From positions 186,001 through 250,000 of the forward strand of contig VIIQ02000667.1 of the NCBI GenBank assembly GCA_007449985.2: 64,000 nucleotides of DNA, in the 5' to 3' direction. The stretch's first letter is position 1, and each line of letters opens with the position of its first letter. Below, in pieces: positions 52,389-63,428 of this stretch. This stretch comes from Desmodesmus armatus (taxonomy: Eukaryota; Chlorophyta; Chlorophyceae; Sphaeropleales; Scenedesmaceae). The notes under the pieces were generated by a model. It had not been told where the DNA came from and ran no database searches. It saw only the letters and a list, made by a program, of their open reading frames with translations. Made by a program: the position numbers and the translations under genes.

Positions 52389-53912
52389 ATGGGAGTTTCC
52401 TTGGACTGGCTTTTTTCAACGCTGCCTCTGTTGCCGTACCTGATGCGCAGAGAAACGACCTCTGAGGGTGATTCATCACAACTAATACAGCTCCCAGAGC
52501 TCCCAGCGGCAGTGCTTGCCTGCATCCTGCAGCATGTCCCACAGCAGCAGCGCCTCACCAGCTGCGCGCTGGTGTGCCGTGCATGGGCAGCAGCGGCAGC
52601 AGCGGTGCCAAAATTCCTGGACCGAGACCTTTCCAGCGATGACCGCTGCATGCAGCTGCGGGGCTGGTTGGCTAAGCACGGGGGTGCAGTGGAGACGCTT
52701 ACTGCCAAGGGCGACGAGTCGGGGTCACAACAGCCTGATCGGGGTTTCTGGCAGTACTGGCTCCCTCTGCAGCTGCCTGTTGCGAAGCTCATGCAGCTGC
52801 GCAGCTTGGACTTAGTCATGCTCAAACTGGAGCTGCCAGCCCAAGGTATCACCTCTCGCAGCATCACCAGCACAAGCAGGGGCTCCTCACTCAGTGGGGA
52901 CAGTAGCAGCGGCAGCAATAGCAGCAGCAGCAATGGTGGTGTTGCAGCTGGTGCTGCTGCTGTATTGCCGCAGCTGCAGGCGCTGAAGCTCAGCACTGGC
53001 AGCGCTACTGCTACTGCTACAGCCGATGGCATTATGCTGCCGCAGCTTCAGGAGTTGAAGCTGACCGGCTGCCAGCTGACATTGCAGCTGCTACAGCAGC
53101 TGCTAAGCGCCCCAGCACTCACAAAGCTGCAGTGGCAGTGCGTGGAGGTCCACAGCGATACTTGGTCAAGGCTCCCCCGCAGTCAGGTTCTAGCCACTCT
53201 GTGGCAACAGCTGCAGCTGCTGCCCAAGCTCGCAGAGCTACGTATGGGCGAGGGCACCCTGACAGCAGCCGACATCCGCCCTCTCAGCGCCCTCCAGCGC
53301 CTGCAACACCTCAGCTTGGGGGTTGAAGTGTACGTCAACTTAGCAGGCCGACTCGCACCCGCTTCGCTGCGGGCCGTACAGGATGCAACAACCATGGAGC
53401 TGCTGTCAGCACTGCAGCACCTCACCCAGCTGCGGCACCTGGAGCTGCACGATTGCGCTCTGTCAAGCATTGAGGTCCCACTCACTCAGCAGGATGACAG
53501 ATACCGGTGCTTCTCAGCCCTGACAGCATCCACCCAGCTCACAGCCCTGGTGATTCGTAACTCGTACGAGGTGCCTTTCCCACTAGGGGCCTGGGACTAC
53601 ATCATGCCGGTCGGCCGCGTCTTGCCAAACCTGTACGAGCTGCGCCTTGAGTTCTCAGAAGGCTGGGACGTGGCTACGATCAGAACTCAGGATGATATGA
53701 TCAGGCTTGTGAGCCCACACTGCATGAAGCTCGATGCGGTTTTGAGGATGGCACGCAACTGCCCTGCTCTGAAGAGGGTCAAGCTGCTCAGAGTGGTCGA
53801 GGGGTGGGCTAGCTGGCTGAGGGCTGATGACGTCCTGCACTGCTACCCATGGTTTACGGTGAACCCTCCAAACAATATGGCACCCGGCGGTCCTTTGCAG
53901 TTTGTAGACTGA
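52389..53912 (+). CDS. F-box / leucine-rich repeat protein
   Basis: Single-exon gene, 507 residues, the only long intronless gene here. An F-box lies at about residues 33-75 (LPELPAAVLACILQHVPQQQ, then SCALVCRAWAAAA); F-boxes bind SKP1 in SCF ubiquitin ligases. Degenerate leucine-rich repeats follow: LMQLRSLDLVMLKLELP, LPQLQALKLS, LPQLQELKLTGCQLT, LPKLAELRMGEG, LQRLQHLSLGV, LTQLRHLELHDCALS and LPNLYELRLEFSEG, presumably the substrate-binding part. A Ser/Gly/Asn-rich linker (about 160-185) interrupts them. The ATG at 52389 is the first in frame; another at 52443 (MRRETTSEGD) lies just before the F-box and would also fit. The substrate is unknown. Confidence 0.87.
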   Translation: MGVSLDWLFSTLPLLPYLMRRETTSEGDSSQLIQLPELPAAVLACILQHVPQQQRLTSCALVCRAWAAAAAAVPKFLDRDLSSDDRCMQLRGWLAKHGGAVETLTAKGDESGSQQPDRGFWQYWLPLQLPVAKLMQLRSLDLVMLKLELPAQGITSRSITSTSRGSSLSGDSSSGSNSSSSNGGVAAGAAAVLPQLQALKLSTGSATATATADGIMLPQLQELKLTGCQLTLQLLQQLLSAPALTKLQWQCVEVHSDTWSRLPRSQVLATLWQQLQLLPKLAELRMGEGTLTAADIRPLSALQRLQHLSLGVEVYVNLAGRLAPASLRAVQDATTMELLSALQHLTQLRHLELHDCALSSIEVPLTQQDDRYRCFSALTASTQLTALVIRNSYEVPFPLGAWDYIMPVGRVLPNLYELRLEFSEGWDVATIRTQDDMIRLVSPHCMKLDAVLRMARNCPALKRVKLLRVVEGWASWLRADDVLHCYPWFTVNPPNNMAPGGPLQFVD

Positions 53913-55373
53913 CGTGCTTTGTAGCTGTATGGGTGAGGCGGGAAGTGCAAGACGCCCGAGGTTGGAGAGACGTTTGCTGGCATGCTGGTGTTGCCTGTAG
54001 TCGCTAGGGTTTAGGTAGCACACTACACCAACTGGCAGTTGTGCCTTGGCCCTGTGCAGCCTGGCTGGAACATGCCAATGTCTGCTGCTCTGCAGCACAG
54101 TGCGCACTTCAGTCATGTACAGTGTACAGTGCATGCCCTGATGGTTGATGTTGTTGTGCATCTGGTAGGTGCACAGTGCAAGGCTGCATGGCTGGCAAGT
54201 GTTGATGCCTAGACTGGTTTATGCATTTGCCTCAAGGAGGGCAGGGCCGGGCTTGCTCAAGAGTAATTGATGCTCTGAGGGTGAAGTTGTGCAGTTCAGC
54301 TATGCTGCAACGTGCCTCATGTTGCTGTGTGGGCGAGGCACTTGCAAGCCTAACTGGGAGGCACAGCAACCCTGTGGTGATGCTGTGCTGGTGTGTCTTT
54401 GTTTTGACGGGCTGTGACGTATACACAATCATTGAATGGCTGCAAAATTGTTGACAAGCGCGCCCTGAGGGCATCAAGCCCATTGCAGCACACAACTTTG
54501 GCAGGGTTTGTGATTACATGTGTGTGACCACATGGCAGGGTTTGTGATTATGTCACCAACATGAAGTTTAGGCATTTTTGAAACGGCCTTCAGGCACCAC
54601 TCATAGCCACTCTCAAGTAGCCAACCTGGTAGCTTCATGTTGTGAAGTATGTGCAAGGGTATACACATCTTGAGAAGCAGAAACCCACCGTCACTTCCAG
54701 GCCCTTAAATGCAGTCTGTACAGATACAAGTCAAACCTTGGAGCTCAAACGTCACACCCAGAAACGTCATGTGATCAAAAAAACTGCAGACAGTACACTG
54801 CTAACAGCACTGCTGCGCATTGCATGTCAATTGCTGGGCCAATAATGAAAGCAGGAACCAGCTCCATGCACATAAGCTTGCGTGTGTTGCAAAGTGCTTG
54901 GCTGCTGAACCTGTTGCTGCAGCACAGAACAACAGCAGCTGCTGCCAAGCACTACAAGCATCCACAAGCTCTTGCTGCTGTCATCTGTGCCATGGGCAGC
55001 CTTTACTGCCTTACTGCTGCTGTTGTTCAGCAGCGTTGATGCTAGATGCCTGCTCCCCCTGCTGCTGCTGACAGCCGCCGCCCATTATAGACTTCCACCC
55101 TGACCTTGCTGCTGCTGGGCCCCGGGTGCTACTGCTGCTGCTGTTCAGCAGCGTTGCTGTTTGATGCCTGACGGCCCCACTGCTGCTGCTGGCCGCTGGC
55201 TGTTTGACCGCCCGTTGAAGACTACGAACCTGACCTTGCAGCAGCTGCTGCTGCTGCTGTTCCGCAGCATTGTCGCTTGATGCCTGCTGCCCCTGCTGCT
55301 GCTGCTGCTGGTGACAGCCCCCAGCTGTTTGACTGCTTTCTTTGAGACGGAAACCCGGCATTGCTGCTGCTGC
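53913..55373. other. Convergent spacer with CTG-rich end
   Basis: Between the F-box and HOP2 stop codons. 53913-54900 shows no gene; TTTGTGATTA and its neighbours are repeated at 54507 and 54540. From 55022 to the HOP2 stop a tandem array of the HOP2 terminal-exon end is found (listed separately). Confidence 0.6.
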
Positions 55374-55440
55374 TTAGCAGCGTTGCCGCTTGATGCCTGC
55401 TGCCCCCACTGCTGCTGATGGCCGCCGATTGGAGGACTGC
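55022..55440 (-). repeat. HOP2: Four copies of the HOP2 stop-codon region
   Basis: The final coding segment and stop (sense coding AGIKRQRC then TAA) is repeated about every 115-120 bp, at about 55022, 55142, 55260 and 55374. Copies share AGCAGCGTTG and TTGATGCCTGCTGCCCC-type blocks interspersed with CTG repeats, and lie in the 3' UTR. Confidence 0.8.
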
Positions 55441-58400
55441 AGGGCGAGCAGGTCGTTGTAGGTGGGCCCGCCCTCTGCTGCTGCTATGGCCTCGTCTGTG
55501 TCCACCCCTATTTCCTCAAACAGGTCTGCCTGCTTGCCCTCTATGCCCTCAGACACCGTGTCCCTGCATGTTTGGGAGGCAGGGGAGGGGCAGAAGAATG
55601 GCGCAGTGTATACTGGACACGTTTCAAACACGGTGTGCCTGCATGTATACATTCATCTATGCCGTCAGACACAGGTCCCTGCATGACTGTGTGGTATTGG
55701 GAGGCAGCGAGGGGCAGGAGGAAGGCACAGTGAATCAACAACGTGGACCTGATATGCACACACCGTGGACCTGATATGCACACACCTGGGGAGCTCACCA
55801 GGTACACAAACTGTACCAGCAGGCATGGAGGCCACCCACACATATTGATGACGCACAACATGTTCCAATCCTCCCACACCCTATGACAGCCCCTGCCTGC
55901 CCCCAACGCTTGTCCACAACTGCGCTGCGCTGTGTGCGCCATGACTTCTTCGCATTAGCCACCACCAACTGCTGATCCCTGCCCCAACACAAGGGCACTT
56001 AATACAAAAACAGGGTGCCCCGCACTGCCACTCCCTCCCTGCCTGTTGCTCACCAGATGCCCCTGAACACGCTGCGCCGCTTGCGTCATGCCCCCAATGC
56101 GTCACTGAATGCCGTCAGTGCCTGGTGACCCCCGCCCCCTGCCACATCACCCTGTCCCCCTTACAGCCCACTTACCAATCCAGAATGCCCCTGCACTGCC
56201 GCTCCCTCCCTCCCTCCCTCTCTCCCTCCCTCCCTCCGTCCACTCCTTCCACAACGCTCACGCTCTCTATCACATCTCCCTCCTGCCTGCTTATCGGATG
56301 CCCCTGAACACGCTGCGCCGCTTGCGCCAGACTCAAGTGTGTCCCGAAACCACCTGCTTCCCCACCACACCACCACACAAAAGTGTGCAACCCTGTGGAC
56401 GCCTTGCCCTGAGATACAATGGCTTCCCTCCCCCTTCTCTCTGCAGCTCCAGCCCTTGGTTGCTCACCAGATGCCCCTGAACACGCTGTGCCGCTTGCGT
56501 CATGTCTCCATTGCGTCCCTAAATTCCGCCTGTGCCTGCTGACCCCCGCCCCCGGCACACACATCTGCTTCCCTCTCCGATTTCGCAGCCAACTTACTAC
56601 TTGGGAGTGCCCCGCACTGCCGCTCCCTCTATCTTTCCTACCCTATCTCCCTCCTTCCCTCCCTCCCATCTCTATTATACCCCCCACCCCCCTTCCCCGC
56701 CCCCCCTGTTGCTCACCAGATGCCCCTGAACACGCTGCGCCGCTTGCGCCATGCCTCCATTGCGTCCCTGAATGCTGTCTGCACCCGTGCCCGCTCCTCT
56801 GGCGTCACCAGCACAGCACCATCACGCAATACACACAGCTTCGACACCTGCACACGACAGCAGCGGCACGGGTGGAAAGAAGCAGGCATGGTGAGTGCCA
56901 AATGCCAAAATATGATGCCAGAACAGTGACAACAGCACCATCGCGCAGCACCGACAGCTTTGACACCTGCACACGACAACATCGCCAGCAAGGATTGCAT
57001 GGTGAGGAGCAGATGCCAAGAAGTGATGCCAAATAGCGATGACAGCACTTGCAGCAGAAATCAAAGCTTTGACAGCTGCACACGACAGAGGTGCCAGGGG
57101 GTGGCAACAGGCAGGCATGGTGAGTAGCAGACGGAGAACATGATATCAAAATAATGACAACGGCACATGCAGCAGCAACAACAGCTTCGACACCTATTAG
57201 CACAACAGAGGCGCCAAGAGATGGGAACAAGCAGGCATGTGAGCAGCAGATGCCAAGATATGATGTCAAAATAATGACAACGGCACATGCAGCAGCGCCG
57301 ACAGCTTCGGCAGCTGCAAACAGCAGCGGCGCCTGGAGATGAGACAGTAGGGGAGTTGAGAAGCAGCATGCAAAGGATGATGCCCAAAAGGCAGCAACAA
57401 ATTTGGCGGCTGTGACTGCAGCAACAGCACAGCAGCAGCCCCCCCCCCCAAAAAACACGCCACCACTTAATAATACGACCCCCCCCCCAACCACCCATGG
57501 CGAACAGCCCACCTGTTGCTCCTTGGTTGCTGTGAGGGCTGCCACCTTGGCCCGCAGCTCCTCAACAGTCAGGCTGTTGCTCCAGGACCGCAGCTCTGAC
57601 ATGGACAGGTACACCCATAGCAGCAGGCAGCAAGCAGGTCGTCAATGGCATGATACCAGCACACAATGCTCAACGTCATCTGCTCCTGAGCAGCGCTGAT
57701 GTGCAAGACATGCACCACGCAGGCACCGCTGCTTCGTGCTGGCTGCGCCAGAATTTATCTGCTGCTCTGTCTATTGACTAGTCCATTATGCAAGGCGTCC
57801 CTGCTGTGGCGTCCCTCCCCTCCCCTCCTTCCCTTGTCCCATTCCGTCCCCACAGCTGACCATGCACTGAAGCCGATCCCACCAACCACCGCCTCCCGAC
57901 GGACCAAGCCCCACATCAAATCTGTCCCACCTGCCTCTATCCCCCTGACCACCTTGTTTGCTGCCACCACCACTAATAGTTATGCCCCCACCCCCAATAT
58001 GTAGAAGCACTGACCGAGGCTGACAGAACAAGGATAACAGCATATTGTCGTCCCACCTGCCTCTGCCTCCCAGACCGACCTGCTTGCTGCCACCAACATG
58101 ATTAGCCATGCCCCCCACCCACACCCACTCGCTCCCCGGCATATGTAACAGCACTGACTGAGGCTGACACCAAGGACAACAGCAAGTTGCTGCCTCACCT
58201 GCCTCTGCCTCCCTGGTCGCCTTGTTTGCCGCCACCACCTGCTCCTGCAGGGACTTCAGCTCAGTCTTCTTAGCATCAAGCTCCTGTGGAGGGAAGAAAG
58301 AAGGTGGGAGGAGGAGGGTGCGTGTGTATGTGTGAGTCAGTGGGTGCAAAAGTGGGTGGCAGGCTGAGTCTTGGTTGTGCAGATGGGGGGGGGGGGTGTC

Positions 58401-60088
58401 CTGGCTGCATGGTCCCCAGATGTGGCCATCTCTCCCCTCACCCCCAGTGGCCACCTGCTGCTCTAACACCCCACTGCCCTGTAGACCCTGCTGCCCTGCA
58501 ACCCACGAACCCACTAACCAAACAACCCCTTCCGCCCTTAAACACGAGTCGCTTCGTAAACCCTGCTTGCAGCCAAGCCCTGCTGTCACCGCACCTCCTT
58601 GGACAACACCTCCAGTCCCTCCTGCTTGTAGGTCCCTTTACCCAAGGCGGAAATAGTCCCCCGCCCCCCCCAGTTTTGCCACCCTGCTGTTGTGCAGACC
58701 CTGACACATGCACATGCTGCCGCCCTGCCAGCCCTGCTGTCTTGACCCCTGCCGCCATGCGCAACCCTCTTGTATCACACCCTGCTGCCCTGCACGCCAT
58801 GCTGTCTTGAACACTGCCGCCATGTCCACCCTGCTGCCACCACACCTCCTTTGACAGCACCTCCAGTCCCTCCTGCTTGCGGTCCCAATCAGGACAGAAA
58901 TGACTATCATCCTATTGGAAGCCGCCCTGCTGCCCTGCAGGCCCTGCCATCTGCAAATGCTGCCGCCCTGCAAGCCCTGCTACCCTGAACCCTGCCACTA
59001 TTTCAGCCCTGCTGCCACCGCACCTCCTTGTTCAGCACTTCCGGCCCTTCTGGTTGTAGGCTTTCCTATTCCTTCCAAGGCACACATGACCCAAGGCACA
59101 CATGACCCTCCCCTTGCTCGCAACCCAGCCACCCTACAAGCCCTGCTGCTTTGCCATCCCTGCTGCCCTACAAGCCCTGCTGTCAACGCACCTCCTTTGA
59201 CAGCACCTCCAGTCCCTCCTGCTTGGGGATGTAGATCTTGGTCTTGCCAAACTCCTGCACACAGCAGCCAGCCACACAGCAGTTGGAGGGTCAGCAGCCT
59301 GCACAGTGCTGCGGCAGCTACACAAGCCACCACTTCCTCAACAAAGCTCATGTCATGGGCCTACCGCTGTCATAGGCCGCCCACAAGGTCCATGCGGTAT
59401 CCTGCAGACCCTGTGTCTTCACAGCCAAGTATCAGTGATGTCCCTTTGGTTGCCCTGCGATTCAATTTCACAGTATGCTTGCAGCAGCTGGCATGCTGCT
59501 GCAACACGCAAAGCTGCTTTTGCAAACTTTCAACACCCAACTGCTGTCGTGCCAATAACTGGGAAAGGGGTGCATATGGACTGTGTACCCTAGCCAGCAC
59601 CCCCCTGGCTGCAGCTTGAAACGGTCGTTTGGCTTTTCATTTTCAGCACCATCCTCATGAAACCATACCATGCTGGTCAGCATGTGTGTTGCGGACACAG
59701 AAATCCTGCTCAAAATCATGCCTTCACATGTTGCACCTCACTTACAGACAAGCACCAGGTAACCTATCTCCTTCCGACACTGCAGGAGCTGCTGGTCTGC
59801 TTTCTACGCCCCAGCACCATACTCCAAGACCACAATACACAGGGCAAAACGTCTCTCATCCTGTCTGTGCCATAGACGCACACGTGTGTCAAGTTAACCA
59901 CCAACTTGGTGTGGCACACCCACCTTGCACACGATCTTGCCCTTTTCTGTGAGTGCATCACACGCCTTCTGCACTGCTGTCTTTTTGACGCCTGCTGACT
60001 GGAGGTTGTCCACCAGGCCCTGTACACCGAAGGGCCTGTTGTGCGTCTGAATCAGGTTCAGCACTGCTGCTTCTGCTGCAGCTGCCAT
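55374..60088 (-). CDS. HOP2: Homologous-pairing protein 2 (HOP2/TBPIP)
   Basis: Meiotic factor that with MND1 stimulates DMC1/RAD51 strand invasion. Six exons (59924-60088, 59192-59254, 58199-58283, 57513-57595, 56717-56847, 55374-55563) join in phase to 717 nt, 238 residues, near the family size. An N-terminal winged helix (MAAAAEAAVLNLIQTHNRPF, then SAGVKKTAVQKACDALTEKG) and EFGKTKIYIPKQEGLEVLSK lead into a coiled coil (ELDAKKTELKSLQEQVVAAN; SNSLTVEELRAKVAALTATK). Then come the conserved TPEERARVQTAFRDAMEAWR with KRRSVFRGIWD, and an acidic end DLFEEIGVDTDEAI. All these match plant and animal HOP2. Its presence points to a sexual cycle. Every exon edge downstream of exon 1 has tandem partial copies in the introns. 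Confidence 0.94.
55655..55700 (-). repeat. HOP2: Copy of HOP2 exon 6 acceptor
   Basis: Resembles 55540-55575 (sense CATGCAG then GGACACGGTGTCTGAGGGCAT) with a small deletion. Confidence 0.65.
56040..56750 (-). repeat. HOP2: Four copies of the HOP2 exon 5 donor end
   Basis: The end of exon 5 (coding MEAWRKRRSVFRGIW, donor GTGAGC) recurs at about 56051-56125, 56291-56332 and 56465-56545 besides the real one at 56717. Spacing is about 170-250 bp, with shared C-rich (plus-strand) filler. The copies at 56051 and 56465 keep the GTGAGC donor. Confidence 0.88.
56811..57330 (-). repeat. HOP2: Five copies of the HOP2 exon 5 acceptor side
   Basis: Units at about 56811, 56929, 57037, 57155 and 57278 (period about 108-123) each hold a version of the acceptor and start of exon 5 (sense GTGCAG then GTGTCGAAGCTGT, coding VSKLCVLRDGAV). 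Some copies keep the AG and some do not. Confidence 0.85.
57925..58245 (-). repeat. HOP2: Three copies of the HOP2 exon 3 donor end
   Basis: The end of exon 3 (coding VVAANKATREAEA, donor GTGAGG) is repeated at about 58052 and 57927, each about 125-143 bp further into the intron, with donors GTGGG. Confidence 0.87.
58590..59215 (-). repeat. HOP2: Four copies of the HOP2 exon 2 donor end
   Basis: The end of exon 2 (coding KQEGLEVLSKE, donor GTGCG or similar) recurs at about 59019, 58841 and 58591 besides the real one at 59189. Copies lie in GCCCTGCTG-rich filler. Confidence 0.88.
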
Positions 60089-60605
60089 GCTGCCTGGTCA
60101 GTGAGTGATGCTGTCGCAGCAGTAGGGAAGTTTGTACGATGGTCAGCTGCTTGTGTTCTGCAGCTGCTGCTGCTTGAGGGTGCTAGGGAAGGCTGGTTGC
60201 AGTCTTGACGTGCAATATGGGTCACAGGAGCCAAAGGTTGAGACTGTGCTCAGGGACAAGCCAGGAAGAAGGCAGGCCAGGCTGGCTGTATTTGTTTTTT
60301 TGAAGTGCTGGGATCATGCAAGTTGCATATATTTGATAAACGCTTTTCTCAGACGTGAGGCTCAAACGTCTGCGAATAAGGGCTTCTACACGTCGTCCAG
60401 CACCTCGGTTGGCAACCGATCTATTTGAAATTTGCTGACTAACCTTGCCCGACAACGTCAGGCATGGCAGCGAAACCTTGCGCAGAAGTATGTAGGTATT
60501 GGTGTCTTTGTCATGAGCTGAAAGAGCGCCTGATCTACTTCTGACCGTCTGTTGCAGTCAACAGCAGCACTGGCAGCTGCTACTGCTGCTGTTCCGTGAC
60601 CAACC
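60089..60605. promoter_or_regulatory. Divergent promoter region, HOP2 / DUF3783 gene
   Basis: A 517-bp head-to-head spacer that must hold both promoters. No conspicuous box found. Shared control is possible but unproven. Confidence 0.55.
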
Positions 60606-63428
60606 ATGCGTGCAGCCATGCCTCATCTGGGCTGTCGGAAAACATTAAACCCACAAAAAGGCTTCAACAGCACTGGCACGCAACGGCTAGGGACCTCCAA
60701 GAGGAGGTGGCCAGCTGCTACTGCAGCAGGCAGTCGTGGCGCTTCAGCAACAGCAGCACCAGCAAGCAGCAAGGACAACCCAGACCTTGACGAGATAGTG
60801 CTGGACGATGCATACTATCAGGAGATCGGCATGACGCGGGAGCAGGCCATGAGGCAGCAGCAGGAGGTGAGCTAGTCAGCAGTTTGGGGACCATCTGTCA
60901 CCCACACTTCACCTGCCGCAAGTGAGCTGGTGCACAGCTGCAGTCCAACCAAAGCTTGTGCAGGACAGCAGCAGAAGTCCACAGCGGGGCGTGGCTGCAT
61001 TGTGTATGGCTTGTTTGAGTGCGCGGGGGAGGGGGGTCCCAGCAGGAAGTGGGGATGCAGGCCGGGGGTGGCTGATAGGTTGACTCCTCCCGCCAGGCCA
61101 GGCTGCCAGTCCAGAGCGTAGCCTGAGAGCTTACTAAGTCTTACTAATTACTAAATGCTTGTTGCACGGCATCAGGTGTAGGAAGCCTTACGGCTTCCAG
61201 CAACAACAGGGGAGGGGGTTCTAGTATCGACAGGCATATATCGACACTAGTGTTGTGAGCAACAGCTGCTGTCGGTGCCGCAGTGATCAGCAGGGCATGG
61301 CCGTCATATGATCTCAGCACAGCCTGGTAGAGGTTTCCCCGTTTCTGCTGTGCAATTATTGTTTTATATGTTGCTGTTTTCTTTTTCAGTTTTATTGTTT
61401 CATTATGTTATATGGGTTTACATGGGAATTTAGCACAGTTGGTAGCGCGTTTATTGTGTACTTGCAGACAATGCAGTTCAACATGGAGTTGCTGCCGTTT
61501 CTGCTGCTTTGTGGTCTTGCTAGCCAGTGCCAACAATTGGTTTCTGTCTGCAGCGAGTGTGCTGTCCACACAAACGCACCCCAACCTCTTCCGTCCCCCT
61601 GCTCCCTCTTGCCCGCCCCCTCCTCCTCAGATCCTGTACTCAGTTGACCCTGAGGCAGCCCCCCTGGGCCTGGACAGCCTGGGCACCATCAACCCAGATG
61701 TGTTGCCTGATGACCTGCGCAAGGCAGTGGAGAGCATTGAGGTGTACGGACCACAGGTATGCAATGGCTGTCTACTTTGTTTGACCAGTAATTATATGGT
61801 GGGGGGGGGGGTGGCAGCACTCAGTGGTGGCTGGGTCAGACAGGTGCAGGGGGTTTGGTGCGGTGTGGGGAGAGGGCCATCGAGGTGTAGGGGCCACAGG
61901 AGGGTGTGTAAGGCTTGCAGGGTGGGGTCAGGGGGGGGGGCACCATCAACCCAGATGTGTTGCCTGATGACATGCGCAAGGCAGTGGAGAGCATTGAGGT
62001 GTACGGACCACAGGTGGGTGGGTGTAGGGCTTTGGGGGGGGGGTGCCAGCGTGCGTACCACCCTCGACTCCCTGGGGTGTTCAGAAAATTGACTTGCCAA
62101 TCCAACACCCTTCAACACCCTTTCTTGCCTTCCCCTCTGGGTCCCTGCCGAGGTTTATGCCGTTGTGCGCGCCACCAGACTCTCCAGCAGCACTTAGAAA
62201 CCGCACTAGCTACACCGTCACCCCGCCCCCCTCTCTCCCATGCCTGCCCTTCTCTCCTCGGCTTGCTGCAGGCATTGACTTTGGCCTGTTTTTGTGCGGA
62301 GGAGTTTGCAGTTGTGCGCGCCACCCTCGACTCCCTGGGGTGTCCATTTGTTCAGCCGATCCAACGCCCTTCAACACCCATTCTTGCCCCCCCCCCCCGC
62401 CTTCCTCCACTGCTGGCTGCAGGCACTGCTGCTGGCCGGTTTCCCTGCGGGGGAGTATGCAGTTTGCGTGCCACCCTGGACTCTGATATCCAGAAATTTT
62501 TCTTGTCGATCCAACACCCTGGAACACCCTTTCTTGCCCCCCCCCCCCCCCCCGCGCCTGCTTCGTTTGCTGCAGGCACTGCTGCTGGCCGGTTTCCGTG
62601 CCGAGGAGTATGCAGTAGTGCGTGCCACCCTCGACTCCCTAGGGGCCCTATGGCTCCCTGTGAAGGTGGTACCAGCATTTGATGACATGTTGAATGCCCT
62701 CCAAACCCTTTTTTTCCCCGTGTCCCCACCCACCTGCTCTGCTTGCACCCCCCCCCCCCCCGCCTCCTCCGGCACAACTGCTTGCCGCAGGCATTGCTGC
62801 TGGCCGGTTTCCGTGCCGAGGAGTATGCCGTTGTGCGCGCCACCCTCGACTCTCTAGGGGCCCACCAAGTGAAGGTGGTGCCAGCTTCAGATGACATGTT
62901 GAATGACACGCTGGATTTTGCTTTGGCAACACCGGAGGTGGACTGGTCTGCCCCAAGGCCCCCTGAGTGGATCCAAGGGGGCGGCTGGGGCAGCCAACGG
63001 ACAGTTCTGTTCTCAGGTGTGTGCGTTTCGCTGGTGCACAGTTTGGGTGCTGACCCTGCTCAGTGGGGAACCTGTCTGCCAGATGGGCCAGCCGGCGCAT
63101 TGTTGTCATGCGGGTAGTGACTGCACACGCAACTAGGTGTAGCCCAAAACCACCGCATCCAGCTAAGGTATATCAACTGCTAGAGGCCCAGGGTCTGCCT
63201 CCCCTCACCCCCTTCAAATTGACACCCTCCCTTTCACACACACCGAGTCATGAGAATGTGTCAACACGCCATCACCATTCCCGCCTATATTCAGGTCTGT
63301 CCATCAAGGCCCAGGCCACCCTGCTAGAGCTCCTAGAAGCTCAGGGTCTGCCACCGCTGTGTGTCACAATGGCTGTCAAGGAGCAGGCAGGACGCAAACT
63401 GGGGGAGGTGCTGGCTGAAGCAGTCAAG
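60606..63428 (+). CDS. Organelle-targeted DUF3783-type protein
   Basis: Conserved algal/plant protein of unknown function. Exons 60606-60866, 61631-61756, 62791-63016 and 63295-63428 join in phase. The N-terminus (MRAAMPHLGCRKTLNPQKGF, then Arg/Ala/Ser-rich) looks like a plastid or mitochondrial transit peptide. Next come an acidic PDLDEIVLDDAYYQEIGMTR, ILYSVDPEAAPLG with DVLPDDLRKAVESIEVYGPQ, then ALLLAGFRAEEYAVVRATLD with HQVKVVPASDDML, DWSAPRPPEW, and a C-terminal VLFSGLSIKAQATLLELLEA followed by AVKEQAGRKLGEVLAEAVK, which resembles DUF3783. The last exon is uncertain; after 63428 the only candidate I see is at about 63801 (MEYLDTCKLTKTVLL), and the gene may leave the window. It is divergent from HOP2. 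Confidence 0.72.
61171..61252. other. Two hairpins in intron 1 of the DUF3783 gene
   Basis: GGAAGCC-TTAC-GGCTTCC (about 61171-61188) is a perfect 7-bp stem. CTAGTATCGA and TCGACACTAG (about 61223-61252) are 10-nt arms with one mismatch. Confidence 0.7.
61873..62012 (+). repeat. Copies of DUF3783-gene exon 2 end
   Basis: The last 75 nt of exon 2 (coding TINPDVLPDDLRKAVESIEV, then YGPQ) are repeated at 61938-62012 with one substitution (DDM for DDL) and a GTGGG donor. A degraded copy of the final 30 nt lies at 61873-61905. If the second donor were used, the protein would change by one residue. Confidence 0.9.
62040..62900 (+). repeat. Five-copy array of DUF3783-gene exon 3 start
   Basis: The acceptor and first part of exon 3 (coding ALLLAGFRAEEYAVVRATLD, then SLG) occur at about 62040-62190 (decayed), 62270-62345, 62422-62490, 62574-62690 and 62791 (the copy used in the model). 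Identity rises towards the last copy; the 62574 copy still encodes VKVVPAFDDMLNA. The three middle copies and the last have CTGCAG or CCGCAG acceptors, each of the last three preceded by a C12-17 run and filler CCAACACCCTTCAACACCC. Confidence 0.92.

Noticed and set aside
53655..54161. 168-codon minus-strand frame
   Set aside because: Antisense shadow of the F-box gene end plus its 3' flank; no motifs.
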